A stretch of DNA of 64,000 nt from Pyropia yezoensis (GCA_009829735.1 CM020618.1:41965030-42029029); one strand, 5' to 3'; positions 9,063 through 21,100 are shown, numbered from the stretch's first letter. Numbers and translations: made by a program. The notes: a model not told the origin generated them from the letters alone.

Positions 9063-9813
9063 GATGGAGGTGGTGACAGTGGTGGGTTTGAGGAAGAGGA
9101 CGGCGCGACGTCGGTGGTGATCGAGAGGGTTCAAAGGGTGAAGGTCGTCTTTGGTCTGTGTCTGTGGTTACCCCTCCGGTCTCCCCCGGTAGCGCCGACA
9201 CCCACGCACTATATACTCGCGTCGGGGCACCCGATGTGCCCCAAAGCATGCGTTTCCCCGTCGCGCCACCGGTAGGCACAAAACGGCCCAAAAACAAAGC
9301 ATGGCTCTCAGACCAAAGCATGGGCGGGCGTGCGCACTAAAGGAGTGCAGCCCCAGTTTGCCCCAAACGAAGGGGTCCGGCGTGCGGCGCCTAGGGTGCC
9401 GCCCCAGCCGGCCTCAGACGCCAGTCGGCCCGAAGGTCCGAGAGGCGTGTAAGCTCGGTTCGATCGAGTCGACCGAATCGGCCAGCCGGCTAGCCAGTCA
9501 CATCGCTGCAATGCTGCAGCGAGGACATTTTAACGGACTCGCCAGCTGTGGCAGATGTGGCTCGTCATGGGTGCTGACGGTGGCGCCTTTCGACAGGCCA
9601 TGATGGGCTGTCGATGGCTGCTGTCGTGCGGCCGGCAGACACCATGAGACAGCGGCTGACTCATCTTGAGTCTGGAAGGTACACCGCGTCATGCCCCACA
9701 ATACAAGGAGTTGATCCATGTTGCCAGGAGTTGATTCGGCAGGATCTGTAAGGAGAGGTCCCAGATATTATCCCTTAAGTATTAGGCATGGGATTAGGGG
9801 GGAAATCCTTACA
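9063..9813 (-). repeat. 3' LTR of element B, interrupted by A
   Basis: Nearly identical to the 5' LTR at 15677-16429, with a few substitutions, for example within the palindrome beside the TATA box. On the minus strand it begins TGTAAGGATTTCC next to a G-rich polypurine tract (9814-9824). Confidence 0.92.
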
Positions 9814-12800
9814 CCTCCCCCCCTGAGGACGTGCGTCGAAGGAAGGCGTCGAGAACCTCAGGTGCGTTGTCGAGGTCTTGCGTGGTCAGCCAGGTGTTCT
9901 CACTGACATCGCAGCCTTTCCACTTGACCAGGTACTGCAGTCGTCCACGGCGTTTTCGTGACCGAATAATGGAGTCCACTTTGTACCCAACCGATCCGTA
10001 CGGAAATGCTACCGGAGGTGGAGCGGGAGGAAGTCGACCATACGGATCAGCGTTGTACGGCTTCAGTAGACTGGCGTGAAAGGCGTTTTGCACCTTTCGA
10101 TCAAGGACTGCCTGAGGAAGATCCAGACGGAACGTATCATCATTCATGCTTTCAGTGACTCGGTATGGTCCCGAAAACTTGGGCATCAACTTGCGAGCGC
10201 CCTGGAAGGCGTCCGGCATAAGGTTTAGGTGCTCAGGAGCACGAGATCGTCGACAGTGATCGTACATGGTCGGCGTCGACGGTTAGCGTATGCCGAGCGC
10301 ATCTCAATGGCCTTGTTGATGGCGGTAATGGCAGTCTCCTGAGCTTCTTGCAGACTGCTTAGCCAATCTGAGACTGCTGGTAGTTTTGATTCGTTGCTGT
10401 CGACGATGTCGACAGGTACTGTCCTTGGTTCAAACCCATAGTTCAGGAAGAATGGGGAGTACGTCGTGACCGCATTGGGTGACCTGTTGTAAGCTACTTC
10501 TGCAGCAACAAGGAAGAGGTCCCAATCAATTTGATGATGGTTTACGAAGTTTCGCAGAATTTCTTCAATCTTCATGTTCATGATCTCGGTTTGTCCGTCC
10601 GTCTGGGGATGATAGGCTGAAGATGCCTTGATCTTGACCTTGAGAATTTCGGTGAGCGACTGCCAGAAGTTGGAGAAGAAGATACGGTCTCGGTCGCAGA
10701 CGGCGTCGGATGGTAGACCGTGATGACGGTAGACGTGATCATGGTAGAGTTGCGCTACGACTGGTGCAGTACAGTCGGGCTTCATTGGTGCTAGTCGAAT
10801 CATCTTCGACAGTCTGTCCACAATGACGTAAATGCCATTGTGGCCCCTTTGTGTCAGTGGAAGGGGGGTGATAAAGTCCACGGAGACACTTGCCCATCGT
10901 TCGTTCGGTGGATCTAGTGGTTTGAGGTGACCCAGAGGTGAATGGGTGCCAGCTTTGTTCCACTGGCACAAATTACATGATTGTACGTATCTTTGGATGT
11001 CCTGCCGCATTGTTTTCCAGTAGTAATTGGAAGAAATGGCCTTGGTGGTTTTCTTCACTCCCATGTGCCCTTGGCACGGGACATCGTGGTAGTCGTGGAG
11101 TAGTCTTTGGCGTAGAGTACCAACGGGGATGCACGTACGGTCACCTCGTTTCAACAACCTCATGTGAAGCCGGTCTGGAGATACCGGGTCTTTGACTAGG
11201 TCGGCAAACTCGGGGTCCGCGTTGTACACTTGGTCTAGGGTGGCAAGGTCTTGATCACTTTGGTTGATGGTCATGAGGTTGTTGATTTCAGTTTTCTTGG
11301 GTAGACTTTCGGTGGTCTTGGTTAGCACGTGACTAAGGAGATCTTGATTGGGAGCGTGCTTATCGGGGGCGTCTTGTGGTTGCCTCGAAAGAGCATCAGC
11401 TACGGGGTTGGATGCGCCCTTGATGGGGATGATCTTGAAATCGAATTGCTCCAACAGCTCTAGCGTCTTGACTTGGCGGTCGTTCAGCTTCTCTTGGGTT
11501 TTCGAGTACCTTAGGGACTCATGGTCGGTGTGCACCTCGAAATTTCTTCCATGGAGGTAGCAGCGCCAGTGTCGAATGGCTTGTACAACTGCGAGCAGTT
11601 CGCGCTCGCGGAGACTGTAGCGCTGTTCGTGAATGTTCAGCGTCAATAAGAAGTAGGCCACTGGGCGTCGTCCTTTTCCGTCATCTTGTTCAAGGACAGC
11701 GCCAACAGCATACCCACTGGCATCTGTGGAGACGAAGATTGGTTGCCTCTTGTCCTCAGTACTGGTGCACTTGTCGTCAGGGTTTGTAGTTGCTTAAAAT
11801 CCTTGTGGGCGTCAGAGTTCCATTCGAAGTCGACGTTCCCAGTAAGCCTTGTGAGAGGTGCAGCCACGGATGCCATTCCCTTAATAAATCGACGATAGAA
11901 GTTGACCATGCCGAGGAAAGATTGCACATCTTTTTTGCTCTGTGGCGTTGCCCATGATCGAATGGCTTGGACCTTGTAGTCCTCCATAGAGAAGCCTTGT
12001 TGGAAATGACAAGGCCGAGGTAGTCCACAGTTGATCGCACAAATTGGCATTTGCTGAGTTTGGCGTAGAGTTTATGCTCTCGCAGCTTGTCCAGGGCTTG
12101 CCTTAGGTGCTTTAGATGATCTTCGTAAGCTTCACTATAGACCAGGATGTCGTCGAGGTAGACGCAGATAAACTCGTAGAGAAAGGGTCGGGAGACGTCA
12201 TTCATTAGGTTCATGAAGACCGCGGGGGCATTTGCTAGCCCAAAGGGTAGCACGGTAAACTCGTAGAACCCGAATTTTGTTGGGAACGCCGTCAGTGGAA
12301 TAGTATCAGGGTAAAGCCGGATCTGGTGGTAACCCGATCGGAGGTCGATCTTCGTGAAGTACTTGGCCTTTCGCAGTTGGTCGAAGATGTCGTCTATTCT
12401 TGGTAAGGGATATGCGTTCTTGATAGTGGCTTTGTTCAATGCTCGATAATCGATGCACATTCGCCAGCCACCGTCCTTCTTTGCGGCAAAGAGTACAGAA
12501 GAGCCCCACGGTGAGGCACTTGGTTGGATGAACCCCTTTCGTATGAGGGTTGCAAGTCGTGTCTTGAGTTCATCGAGTTCCAATTCAGATAGGCGATACA
12601 TGCCACTGCGACGTGGTTGAGCGTCCTTCGTAAGCTTGACGCTAAACTTGTGACTGCGTTCAGGAGGAAGTCCATCGGGAAGCTCTTCCGGAAAGACGTC
12701 GGCGTACTTCTTGAGAATCTCTTGGACATCATTCTTGTCTTTAGCTTCTCCCATTTTGATTGCATTGATGTCAAAGATGCTGGAAGGATCTTCGGATTGC

Positions 12801-13306
12801 AGGTAAATGGCGAAGACAGGATCTTTTTGGATAAGGTCCTTGGCGAGGCGTTGCCTGCTAATCAGGCCATGGGGTTTCTTGATGGAGGCAGTGATGGAGA
12901 TGTTCTTTTGGTTAAACTTCAAAGAGATCTTGTTCTTCTTGTTGTTGATTTTGGCGTCCTTGTCGCCACGCCATTTCTTTCCGAGGATGATGTCGTACGC
13001 AATCAGGTCGCATACAGCAAACCAAAGACGTTCTTGGTATGGGCCGATGTGAATCTCTAAGGGTTCAATGGTCTCTGCGAGGACGTGGGAGCGACCATCG
13101 GGCATGTTAGCTGCGAAGTCCGTTTCTTTCGTGGTCACATTCAGGGTACTCACGAGGCGCCTTGATACAACGTTAATGGGAGATCCGTCGTCAAACAGCA
13201 CCTTAACAAGATGTCCATTGACAGAGGCAGTAGAAAGCAGAAGTCCGAGACGCGGGCCTTCAAATGGTGACGACATGTTTTCATTAACCGAAGAAGCGTA
13301 TGGCAC
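9809..13306 (-). pseudogene. pol: Ty3/gypsy pol of element B, broken by frameshifts
   Basis: Readable in pieces: 13306-11777 (protease and RT), about 12000-11750 (RT thumb and start of RNase H), 11661-10225 (RNase H and integrase), 10267-9809 (chromodomain). Frame changes fall near 12010, 11750 and 10240, relative to copies H and F. The protease active site reads FDDGSPIN rather than DTG or DSG. RT has CIDYRALN and YLDD; integrase has the H/H/C/C finger and the DFITPLP and HPQTDGQTE motifs; a chromodomain with VDSIIRSRKRRG and YLVKWKGCD ends the protein. The polypurine tract overlaps the last codons. The three breaks make a functional polyprotein unlikely. Confidence 0.9.
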
Positions 13307-13329
13307 CGGTTTTGATGACGGTTGCTGCT

Positions 13330-14199
13330 TCAGTTCCGCTGGCCTATTGGGCAGTCCTTGGCCATATGTCCTTTCTGACGGCAGCGGAGGCAGAGGCCTT
13401 CACGCATGCAGCGCTGACGCTCTTCAGGCGTGAGTTTCTCGACTTTGATGCTGGAGATATCCATGGGAATGACACCAGTCGTGGATGGCCTCGCAGATGT
13501 GCCGCTGAGGTGCGTCGAGGCACCAGCCTTGGCAGCCTCCACGCGCAGAGCGTCAGTCATGATAGATTCAAGATCCGAGTAGGTCTTGAGACAAAGAGCC
13601 TGCCAGATGTCCCGCTTCAAGCCTCGAGTGTAGCGGTAAATTTTCTCGGCTTCCGTGATGTCAGGGATGTCCAAGAGGACGCTCAGAAACGTCCTGTTGA
13701 ACGTTCCGACGTCTTTGATTTGGCGCCACGAGTGCAGCTTGTCTCGTGCCGCTTGTGTCTTGTTTAGTGGACTGAAGCGTCGGATTGGAGCAGAACGGAC
13801 GGATTCCCAGTTCGGGACAGCTGTAGTCTGACTGTAGACCTTCCACCAGTCGAACGCTTCGCCGTCGAGGAAGGTGCAAGCGATACTGCACGCATCGTCG
13901 GGGTCACTCAGTCGCACATAGAAATCCATATGCGAGCACCACGCTTCAACCGTCCCAGGTTTACCGGAGAAAGCTACGGGTTTGTTCGGCCTCGCGGATT
14001 TCATGCCACTAGTAGTGGCCCTGGCCTTGGCTTCGGACACTTGCTGCTTAGCGTCGGCTAGTTCCATCTTATGAGTCTCGAGTTGTTCGCTCATTTGCGC
14101 GACAAACGCTGTAAGCTGGGTCCAGGCTTCCATGGTCGGTGCGTTCGAGCCCGAGCCCGGATTGGCCGGGTTGACACCCCCTGGCATTGGTACATCCAT
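13330..14199 (-). CDS. gag: Gag, element B (family 3)
   Basis: A 289-aa gag, shorter than family 1 gag. After a Pro/Gly-rich start comes a helical region near residues 25-65 ([17 protein letters not shown]), a capsid-type region with [13 protein letters not shown] near 93, then a zinc knuckle [14 protein letters not shown] near 270. The ATG at 14199 starts Met-Asp-Val-Pro-Met. The frame is intact, unlike the pol that follows 24 bases downstream. Copy H matches it well. It should coat the element RNA. Confidence 0.9.
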   Translation of the reverse strand: MDVPMPGGVNPANPGSGSNAPTMEAWTQLTAFVAQMSEQLETHKMELADAKQQVSEAKARATTSGMKSARPNKPVAFSGKPGTVEAWCSHMDFYVRLSDPDDACSIACTFLDGEAFDWWKVYSQTTAVPNWESVRSAPIRRFSPLNKTQAARDKLHSWRQIKDVGTFNRTFLSVLLDIPDITEAEKIYRYTRGLKRDIWQALCLKTYSDLESIMTDALRVEAAKAGASTHLSGTSARPSTTGVIPMDISSIKVEKLTPEERQRCMREGLCLRCRQKGHMAKDCPIGQRN

Positions 14200-14546
14200 G
14201 GTGTCTTGGGTTCAAGTCCGAGGCAAACAAACTTACAACCCAGATTTCACAAGACTTGCTTGGGGAGGACCCCAAAGGAAGATCTCGGAGATGTGGGATA
14301 GGAGTTTGTCTGCAGCAGTAGTGGTGTACACGATTTGGATAAGCGCTGCGGTAGTTGCTGCAACGTTCCAAGTGATGTACAGCACTACTTCGAGAAGCAC
14401 AAGAAATTCGGTTGGAATCACACAAACGAATTATTCAGAAGCGTCCGTGCACAGGCCCTAGTCGGGCCGTGTCGGATTTCCAAGCGGGGGGATCAATGGA
14501 TGGAAATCGGCCTCTTAGGCCAGATCCAGGGGTGTGTCAACAAGTG
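14200..14546. other. Spacer between zinc-finger ORF and gag in B
   Basis: No supported gene. The corresponding spacer exists in H (33200-33534). It carries a repeated purine/pyrimidine pattern but no motif I can name. Confidence 0.5.
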
Positions 14547-15344
14547 TCAATCGGTGCGGCGCGCCACCGTGCGGTGATGATCCTTGCCACGTGTGTGCCG
14601 CTCGAAATGTTCCACCGACTCAAATTCGCGACCGCAGGGTTCGCAACGGGGAAGGGTGTCCGGGCGGTTAATTACGTATCGGTGGCGACGGGATCCGCGG
14701 TGATCACGCAGCACAGTGAGGCTGTTGCACCGCACACCGCACGGATTGCAAAGAAGTTTCCGGTGCGCCCCACGGTGGCTCTTGGCAATTCGGCGTTGCT
14801 CACGCTGCTCTACCGCGCGCGCGGTGGATGGTTTGACATCACCAATCACCGGAGGCGGCGGGGCGGTGTAACGGCGCCCCGATTCTTGCGGGGGCAGTAA
14901 CAGGCGACAGTTGACGGAGACTGCCGTGTCCTTGGTGGCAGGGCCCTTGCCCTTGCCCGAGAGGGGGGGCTTAGGTGCGGCCCGGCCCGCCGAGGCGAGG
15001 CGGACTGGGACCGCCGGGGTAGGAATCGAGCGGGCGCCCGCCGGGGGGTTGTGTGCCCTCGGGCGGGCGTGTGCCTGCGGGGAGCCGCGTGCCGACGGCG
15101 GGCCGCGTGCTGACAGGGGGCGACGTGCCGACGGACCGTGGGCCGTGAAGGCGCCACGGGCCGTCGGGAGTGCGCGGACCGTCGAGGGTGCGCGGGCCGT
15201 GGGGGGTGCGCGGATCGTCGAGGGTGTGCGCACCGGGGGGGTGCCACGTGATGTGGACCCCGTATCGCGCGCCGAGGCCGCCGAGGATGTCGGGCCGGCC
15301 GCCAGTGCTGAGGAAGAGTATTCCGAATCTGATGTGGATCTCAC
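14547..15344 (-). CDS. Extra ORF upstream of gag: double C2H2 zinc-finger protein (family 3)
   Basis: About 265 codons on the same strand as gag-pol, between primer site and gag. The first 120 residues are Ala/Pro/Arg-rich. The C-terminal third has two fingers with C-x2-C-x12-H-x5-H spacing: CNPCG...RDHRGSRRH and CEPCG...ERHTRGKDHH. That spacing is typical of JAZ/zf-met/U1-type fingers, known to bind double-stranded or structured RNA. Copy H keeps all eight ligands. In the finger region I count about 20 synonymous against 17 non-synonymous codon differences between B and H, which points to protein-level constraint. No ATG begins the frame; it opens after a conserved TGA, so splicing or non-AUG initiation is needed. 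The role in the element is unknown; RNA packaging or silencing suppression are guesses. Confidence 0.72.
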   Translation of the reverse strand: MRSTSDSEYSSSALAAGPTSSAASARDTGSTSRGTPPVRTPSTIRAPPTARAPSTVRALPTARGAFTAHGPSARRPLSARGPPSARGSPQAHARPRAHNPPAGARSIPTPAVPVRLASAGRAAPKPPLSGKGKGPATKDTAVSVNCRLLLPPQESGRRYTAPPPPVIGDVKPSTARAVEQREQRRIAKSHRGAHRKLLCNPCGVRCNSLTVLRDHRGSRRHRYVINRPDTLPRCEPCGREFESVEHFERHTRGKDHHRTVARRTD

Positions 15345-15582
15345 TGGGATTCAAGAATCGGTTGACCAAAAGAAAAATTCCGTGAAAAAAAACCACAAGA
15401 GTTGTGTCAGGAAATTGTTTGTTCGGTGTGATTCGTGGAACCCGCTACGTTCGTATTACAATGCCCGTGGCAAGCCGAACGTAGGGGGCAACACGACTGC
15501 ACAATCGCTGGGAGAGCCAAATCAGAAACAGAATCGCAAGTCACCTCCAGGTAGAAAAGTCAAACTATCTGAAGCTACCACA
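15345..15582 (-). other. 5' leader of element B with primer-binding site
   Basis: Lies between LTR and zinc-finger ORF. The primer site is at 15565-15580 (TGGTAGCTTCAGATAG on the minus strand), two bases from the LTR. Toward the ORF there is a T-rich run followed by CCCAG, which resembles a splice acceptor. Confidence 0.6.
15565..15580 (-). other. Primer-binding site, element B (TGGTAGCTTCAGATAG)
   Basis: It predicts a primer tRNA ending CTATCTGAAGCTACCA. The implied A1:U72 pair, and AAAC before the T stem, are hallmarks of eukaryotic initiator tRNA-Met. H uses the same site at 34374-34389. Confidence 0.75.
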
Positions 15583-16429
15583 TGTGAGAAACCACCCATA
15601 CTTGAGCAGCCCTCAACGTACTCGTGACGGTGTCAGGGACCCGTGCCAGCCAACAGGGCGACAGGGTGCGGGGAAGAGGATGGAGGTGGTGACAGTGGTG
15701 GGTTTGAGGAAGAGGACGGCGCGACGTCGGTGGTGATCGAGAGGGTTCAAAGGGTGAAGGTCGTCTTTGGTCTGTTTCTGTGGTTACCCCTCCGGTCTCC
15801 CCCGGTAGCGCCGACACCCACGCACTATATACTCGCGTCGGGGCACCCGAGGTGCCCCAAAGCATGCGTTTCCCCGTCGCGCCACCGGTAGGCACAAAAC
15901 GGCCCAAAAACAAAGCATGGCTCTCAGACCAAAGCATGGGCGGGCGTGCGCACTAAAGGAGTGCAGCCCCAGTTTGCCCCAAACGAAGGGGTCCGGCGTG
16001 CGGCGCCTAGGGTGCCGCCCCAGCCGGCCTCAGACGCCAGTCGGCCCGAAGGTCCGAGAGGCGTGTAAGCTCGGTTCGGTCGAGTCGACCGAATCGGCCA
16101 GCCGGCCAGCCAGTCACATCGCTGCAATGCTGCAGCGAGGACATTTTAACGGACTCGCCAGCTGTGGCAGATGTGGCTCGTCATGGGTGCTGACGGTGGC
16201 GCCTTTCGACAGGCCATGATGGGCTGTCGATGGCTGCTGTCGTGCGGCCGGCAGACACCATGAGACAGCGGCTGACTCATCTTGAGTCTGGAAGGTACAC
16301 CGCGTCATGCCCCACAATACAAGGAGTTGATCCATGTTGCCAGGAGTTGATTCGGCAGGATCTGTAAGGAGAGGTCCCAGATATTATCCCTTAAGTATTA
16401 GGCATGGGATTAGGGGGGAAATCCTTACA
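15583..16429 (-). repeat. 5' LTR of element B (847 bp)
   Basis: On the minus strand it begins TGTAAGG and ends in CA next to the primer site. Internal marks are the palindrome GGGGCACC/GGTGCCCC (15840-15858) and a TATA box (15825-15833). Its outer end joins gag of element D. Confidence 0.93.
15825..15858 (-). promoter_or_regulatory. LTR core promoter of B: TATA box with upstream palindrome
   Basis: Reading on the minus strand, GGGGCACC-tcg-GGTGCCCC is followed after about seven bases by AGTATATAG. The same arrangement is kept in H (34641-34675) and F (43323-43356). It probably drives transcription toward gag. Confidence 0.6.
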
Positions 16430-18157
16430 GATAGACCGCGCGTCCCTTGACGCATCCCTGGTTACCGCGGGGGACGGTGCCCAACACGGCGTTCTCCCTA
16501 CGGGCGAAGCAGACCTGGGCGTGACACCAGGTAGCGGACTGGAGGCTACAGGCCGCCAATTACCTCCTGCTCCCGTCCCTCCAGCTGTCCCTTCTGTGGG
16601 AGCCACCCAGGGGTCAACGGCGTTCGAGACCGCTCGAAGCAGACGACTCCGTCCTGCCGGTTCTACTCCTGAACTTCCAGGGATAGCCCCTGGTGTGTTT
16701 ACTCCTGGACCTACACATGCCAGCTCCGTGTATACACCTCTTCCTGTGGGCGCTAGCAGGGCCAGAGGCACCGCCATGACTGGTTCTACGGGTCCCCCTG
16801 AGACCTCGACTCCTGGGACCGGCCAAGCTTTTCCTCCCCTTGCGTCCTATGGGGCGGGGAGCTCCAAGATCGGTAACCGGAGCAACCGGAGGCGGCGTCG
16901 TCGTCGTCGTCGCTCTAGCACCAGCGAGACCGATTCCTCCAGCTCTGAGGAGGGATACGAATGGGACGCATCCCCTGGTCCCACCCGGCGCAGGCTAGTC
17001 GAGTTTGACTTCCCTGCCCACCGAGTGGGGGATGCCACCCTGAACAAGGTCACGTATTGGGGTAACTACCGGCTGGAGAATCAAGACCAAGGTGAGATCC
17101 GGAAGATGGCCAAGAAGATGGCATCCCTGAACCGGCGCATGCAGCCGAGTTTCGAGGGACATCCTAAGTTTTCCGGGAAGAAGCCGGCGCTTATCTTTGC
17201 CTTCCTGCGCCGGCTTGTCAAGGCATTCAACGACAGCGATGTGTCTGAGGGCAAGGCACTCTACCTCCTGGTTTACTTCATGACCGGAGAAGCGGAACAG
17301 CGGTTCGCACAGATTCTACCAGACTCAGCCGGAAACATCGTCGGGCGTACCGTTGGGAGCTATGCGGAAGCGGTCAGCTGGCTCCTGTCCAACTACGCTG
17401 ACGCGGACTCCCTGCGCAAGGCAGTAGGCAGGTTGAACCGGGCAGTCATGAAACGACAAGAGACTCCAGAGGCCTTCGCCCGCCATGTCCGGAAGATGAG
17501 CGAGGCTTGTCGCAACGTTTACCCTGAGGACAGGCTCAAGATGATCTTCTCGGAAGGGCCTCCTGAATATCTTCAAGTAGATGATGAGAACTACAAACAG
17601 GAGCACCAAGAACAAACTTTCCAGCAGCTGATGGCCTATACCCAGGGCATGTACCAGCAAGCCAAGGCCTTACAAGCTCCCATGGTATCGTCTCCCAAGC
17701 CATTGTCGCGAGTTCGTCCCGGACCCGACAAGTGAAAGGGAGGTGATAGCCCTGTAACGGTACTCGCAGTTAGCGAGACCTCACCCGGGGTGTCAGGTGA
17801 CAAGTGGGGCGGCTTTGTTTCTAACGAGCAACCTTCCATGTTCGCCCCTAAGCAGGTCAATAACCAGCGGTTCTGGTCTTGCTGGCTGTGCCAGAACGAA
17901 GACCACAAGTCCTACCAGTGCCCGACCATTCCTTAGGACCTCCAGGAGAAGCTCAAGCGTCAAGGACTGGTGTTTGCGAAAGCAGTCAACTGGGATGACC
18001 GGCGAGCACCCGCCAAGACGGACAAGGCACAGGTACAAGCAGTCCGGGTGGCAGCCTTACAGAGCATGACGGAGGCTCTGGCCAAGGATGCTCCTACGAA
18101 CTTTGACCTCGAGACCGAGACCTCCAAGTGATCGTCGGACCCGGGAAACGAGAAGGG
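16430..18157 (+). pseudogene. gag: Gag of element D, decayed
   Basis: It matches the gag of A from residues near Ala-Ser-Leu-Asp-Ala-Ser onward. In-frame stops occur at 17733-17735, near 17935 (just after the zinc knuckle CWLCQNEDHKSYQC) and at 18129-18131. The Arg run followed by an acidic Ser-rich tract is kept. The slippery heptamer remains at 18143-18149, but the gag stop after it has mutated to AAG. Confidence 0.9.
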
Positions 18158-21100
18158 CAGGTGCTCTCCCCAATTGTCTTCCCGAATCTCCGACGGCAGG
18201 GCACTTCTACCCGTTCTCCCCCTGCGTGCCGGGAGAAAGGACGGCAGTTACCTTCTCAGCTGGTAGCCGCCTGGACACCCTGTTTGTTCGAGGGGACCTT
18301 GCTTGTCCTGCGTAAGGAAAACCTCAAGATCAATGCTCGTATGCGTGTGGGGGATAGCCTCCCCCAAGCTGTTACTCCGGTGGTTGACACGGGAGCCGGA
18401 CCAAACGTCATCACTGAAAACCTGTTACCTCCGGGCTGGCGTCGACATGCCTGGAGAGCGCCAACCAGGACCCATATTGTCGATGCTTCGGGTCAAACCC
18501 TACGACCGCTTGGCCGCCTTCTTGTCGCTATCTATGTCAACAATAAACAAATACTTTTTCCCTTTCTAGTAGTCAAGACTCTCTCAGTACCCCTCATCCT
18601 AGGCTGGGACTTCCTGAAGAAGCATGTCAAGAGTATCCTGCGCGGAGAAGGAAGCGTGCAGTTCAATCATGGGTTTGTGTTACCAGTGCTGGAGCATCTG
18701 GACGCCAAGGATCGTGTAGTCAAGAACAAGAAGGATCGCATCGCACCCTCTCTCTTGACTCTCTTCAAACCGGTGCTCCTACCTCCTCGTTCGGAGACCA
18801 AGGTTCAAGTGACCACCCCGGACAACGGGTCAATGCCTGATCTACGGACGTAAAGAATTTCTGGCGAAGCACCGGTTATACTTGGCCCCCGGACATCACA
18901 AGAAGGTGGAGAGGCACACCTCATTCTCGGTGCTAATCGTCAACGTGAGCCGGAAGCCGATAACTCTCGCCAAGGGCACCCGAGTTGGTACAGCAGAGCC
19001 TTACCGGGGGTCTGCCCGTGCCATGAGCAAGGAGGACCTCTTGAACCTGCAACAAGAACTGGCATCCAACCTAACGGCCTTAGACGTACCTCCGGAACAG
19101 GAGCAGGCTGGCAGCATCACCCCGAAGCCCGATCAAGCACCACCCGGGATGCCGTAAGTCAACGAAGAAAATGTCCCTCCCGACTTGAAGAAGGCACTGG
19201 AGAAGCTTCTCCAGGAATATCGGCACTTGTGGTCTGGAGAGCTGGGCAAGATGGACGCCACCCTACAGCGGATTCAACTCAAGCCAGATGCCAAACCAGT
19301 GCACCTGCAACTGTACCGGGCTGGACCACATGGCCGGGATGAGATTGAGAAGCAGGTTAACAAGATGCTCAAGATGGATGTTATCGAGCCGTCTGATGAC
19401 GAGTGGGCCTTCCCGGTGGTAGTCGTCCCGAAACCAGGCGGTCACTTCCGTTTCTTCGTTGACTACAGGCGCCTGAACAAGATGACAGTCAAGGATGTAT
19501 ACCCGATACCCCGGATGGACGATTGCATCGACTTTCTTGGTGATACCACCCTCTTCTCAACGCTGGATTGTAATGCCGGTTACTGGCAGATCCCTCTGGC
19601 TGACGAGGACAAAGACAAGACCACTTTCACGTGCCTTATGGGGCTAGTCCGGTGCAAGCGTCTTACTTTTGGTCTCACCAATGCTCCGGCTACCTTCCCG
19701 AGAGCCATTGACATCATCCTGTCGGGGCTAAGGTGGAGAACATGTTTGGCCTACCTGGACGACATTATCGTGTTCTCCAAGACCCCGGCGAAACACCTAG
19801 AGCACCTTCGAGAGGTCCTGGCTCTTCTGTCCAATGCTGGAGCTACCCTGAAGGCCGAGAGGTGCCACCTGTTTGAGACGGAAGTGGAGTACCTGGGGCA
19901 CGTGCTGAGTCCGGGGGAGCTCCGGGTCAACGAAAAGAATATCAAGGCTCTCCGGCACGCCCGGCAACCTACGACCCCGACAAAACTCGAGAGCTTTCTG
20001 GGAATGTGCAACGTCTACGGCCGGCTCGTACGGGAATATTCCCTGATTGCCCGGCCATTAACCAAACTGACCAGCAAGAAGCTCCCCGCACAACTCCCGG
20101 TGTTCGACGAGAAGCCGACCGCTGCCTTTGAGGAGCTCAAGAAGCGCCTGACCACGACTCCAGTACTGGCGTTACCCAAGCGGGAGGGCCAGTTTGTCCT
20201 GGAGACTGATGCCTGTGGCGTCCAGGTGGGGTGCTCTCCACTCCAGCGACAACCTGATGAGCACTCTTTTTTGATAGGCTACTACAGTCGCGTCCTGACT
20301 CCAGCGGAGAAGAACTGCTCCACAACGGAGCGCGAGTGCTTGGCGGTCGTCTGGGCTTGCTTCCTGTTACGCCCCTATCTAGAAGGACAAGAGTTTCTCT
20401 TCCGGACGGACCACGCCAGCTGAAGGTGGCTGCTATGCATGGACAGCCGCCAAGGAGGGGTCGCCCGGTGGCGTCTACGCCTCTCGGAATTCAAGTACAA
20501 GGTGTGCACCAGAGCAGGGAGGGAGCACCACGGCGCCGACATCATGTGCTGGTTGGAGACTCCTGCAGCCGACACCGGCCCTATCCCGGAGGAAATACCT
20601 TGGTTGATCCTCCCGAAAGTCGGACGTGGTTGGCACACCCCCTTGTATGAGACTCCTGAAGCTCATCAACCCGTAACTATTCACCGGATGCTGGAGGCAC
20701 AGCTCACGGATCCTCATTGCTCGGAGCTCCGCCACCAGATGGACCTGAACCGAAATAGTCGCTTCTTCGAGTCTGCGGATGGACTCCTGATACGGGTGTC
20801 ACCCTTCGATGGGGCATCTCACGTCTACGTACATCGAAGTCTACGAGCTGACATCCTTCGCCTGGAACATTCGTCTCCCCAGGCCGGACATCCTCGCATC
20901 AACCGGATGTATGCCTCGGTGCGGCGACACTACTACGGGGAAACCATGGCAAGTGACGTCCGCAAGCATCTAGAGGCTTGTGTCTCCTGTGCAATGAACC
21001 GGTTGACCCAGAGGAAGAAGACTTCTAAGCTACGCCTATTCCCTGCGGCGGAGCCCTTTGCAAGCTTAAGCATGGATATCCCGGGGCCCCTACCTGAAAC

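Larger units (their letters stand above)
9063..16429 (-). mobile_element. Ty3/gypsy element B (family 3), truncated at left by A
   Basis: Minus-strand order: 5' LTR 15583-16429, primer site, zinc-finger ORF, gag, frameshifted pol with chromodomain, polypurine tract, 3' LTR 9063-9813. The first about 95 bases of the 3' LTR (plus-strand order) lie left of A, outside the window. The right LTR border falls inside gag of element D, which resumes at 16430, so B inserted into D. Confidence 0.92.
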
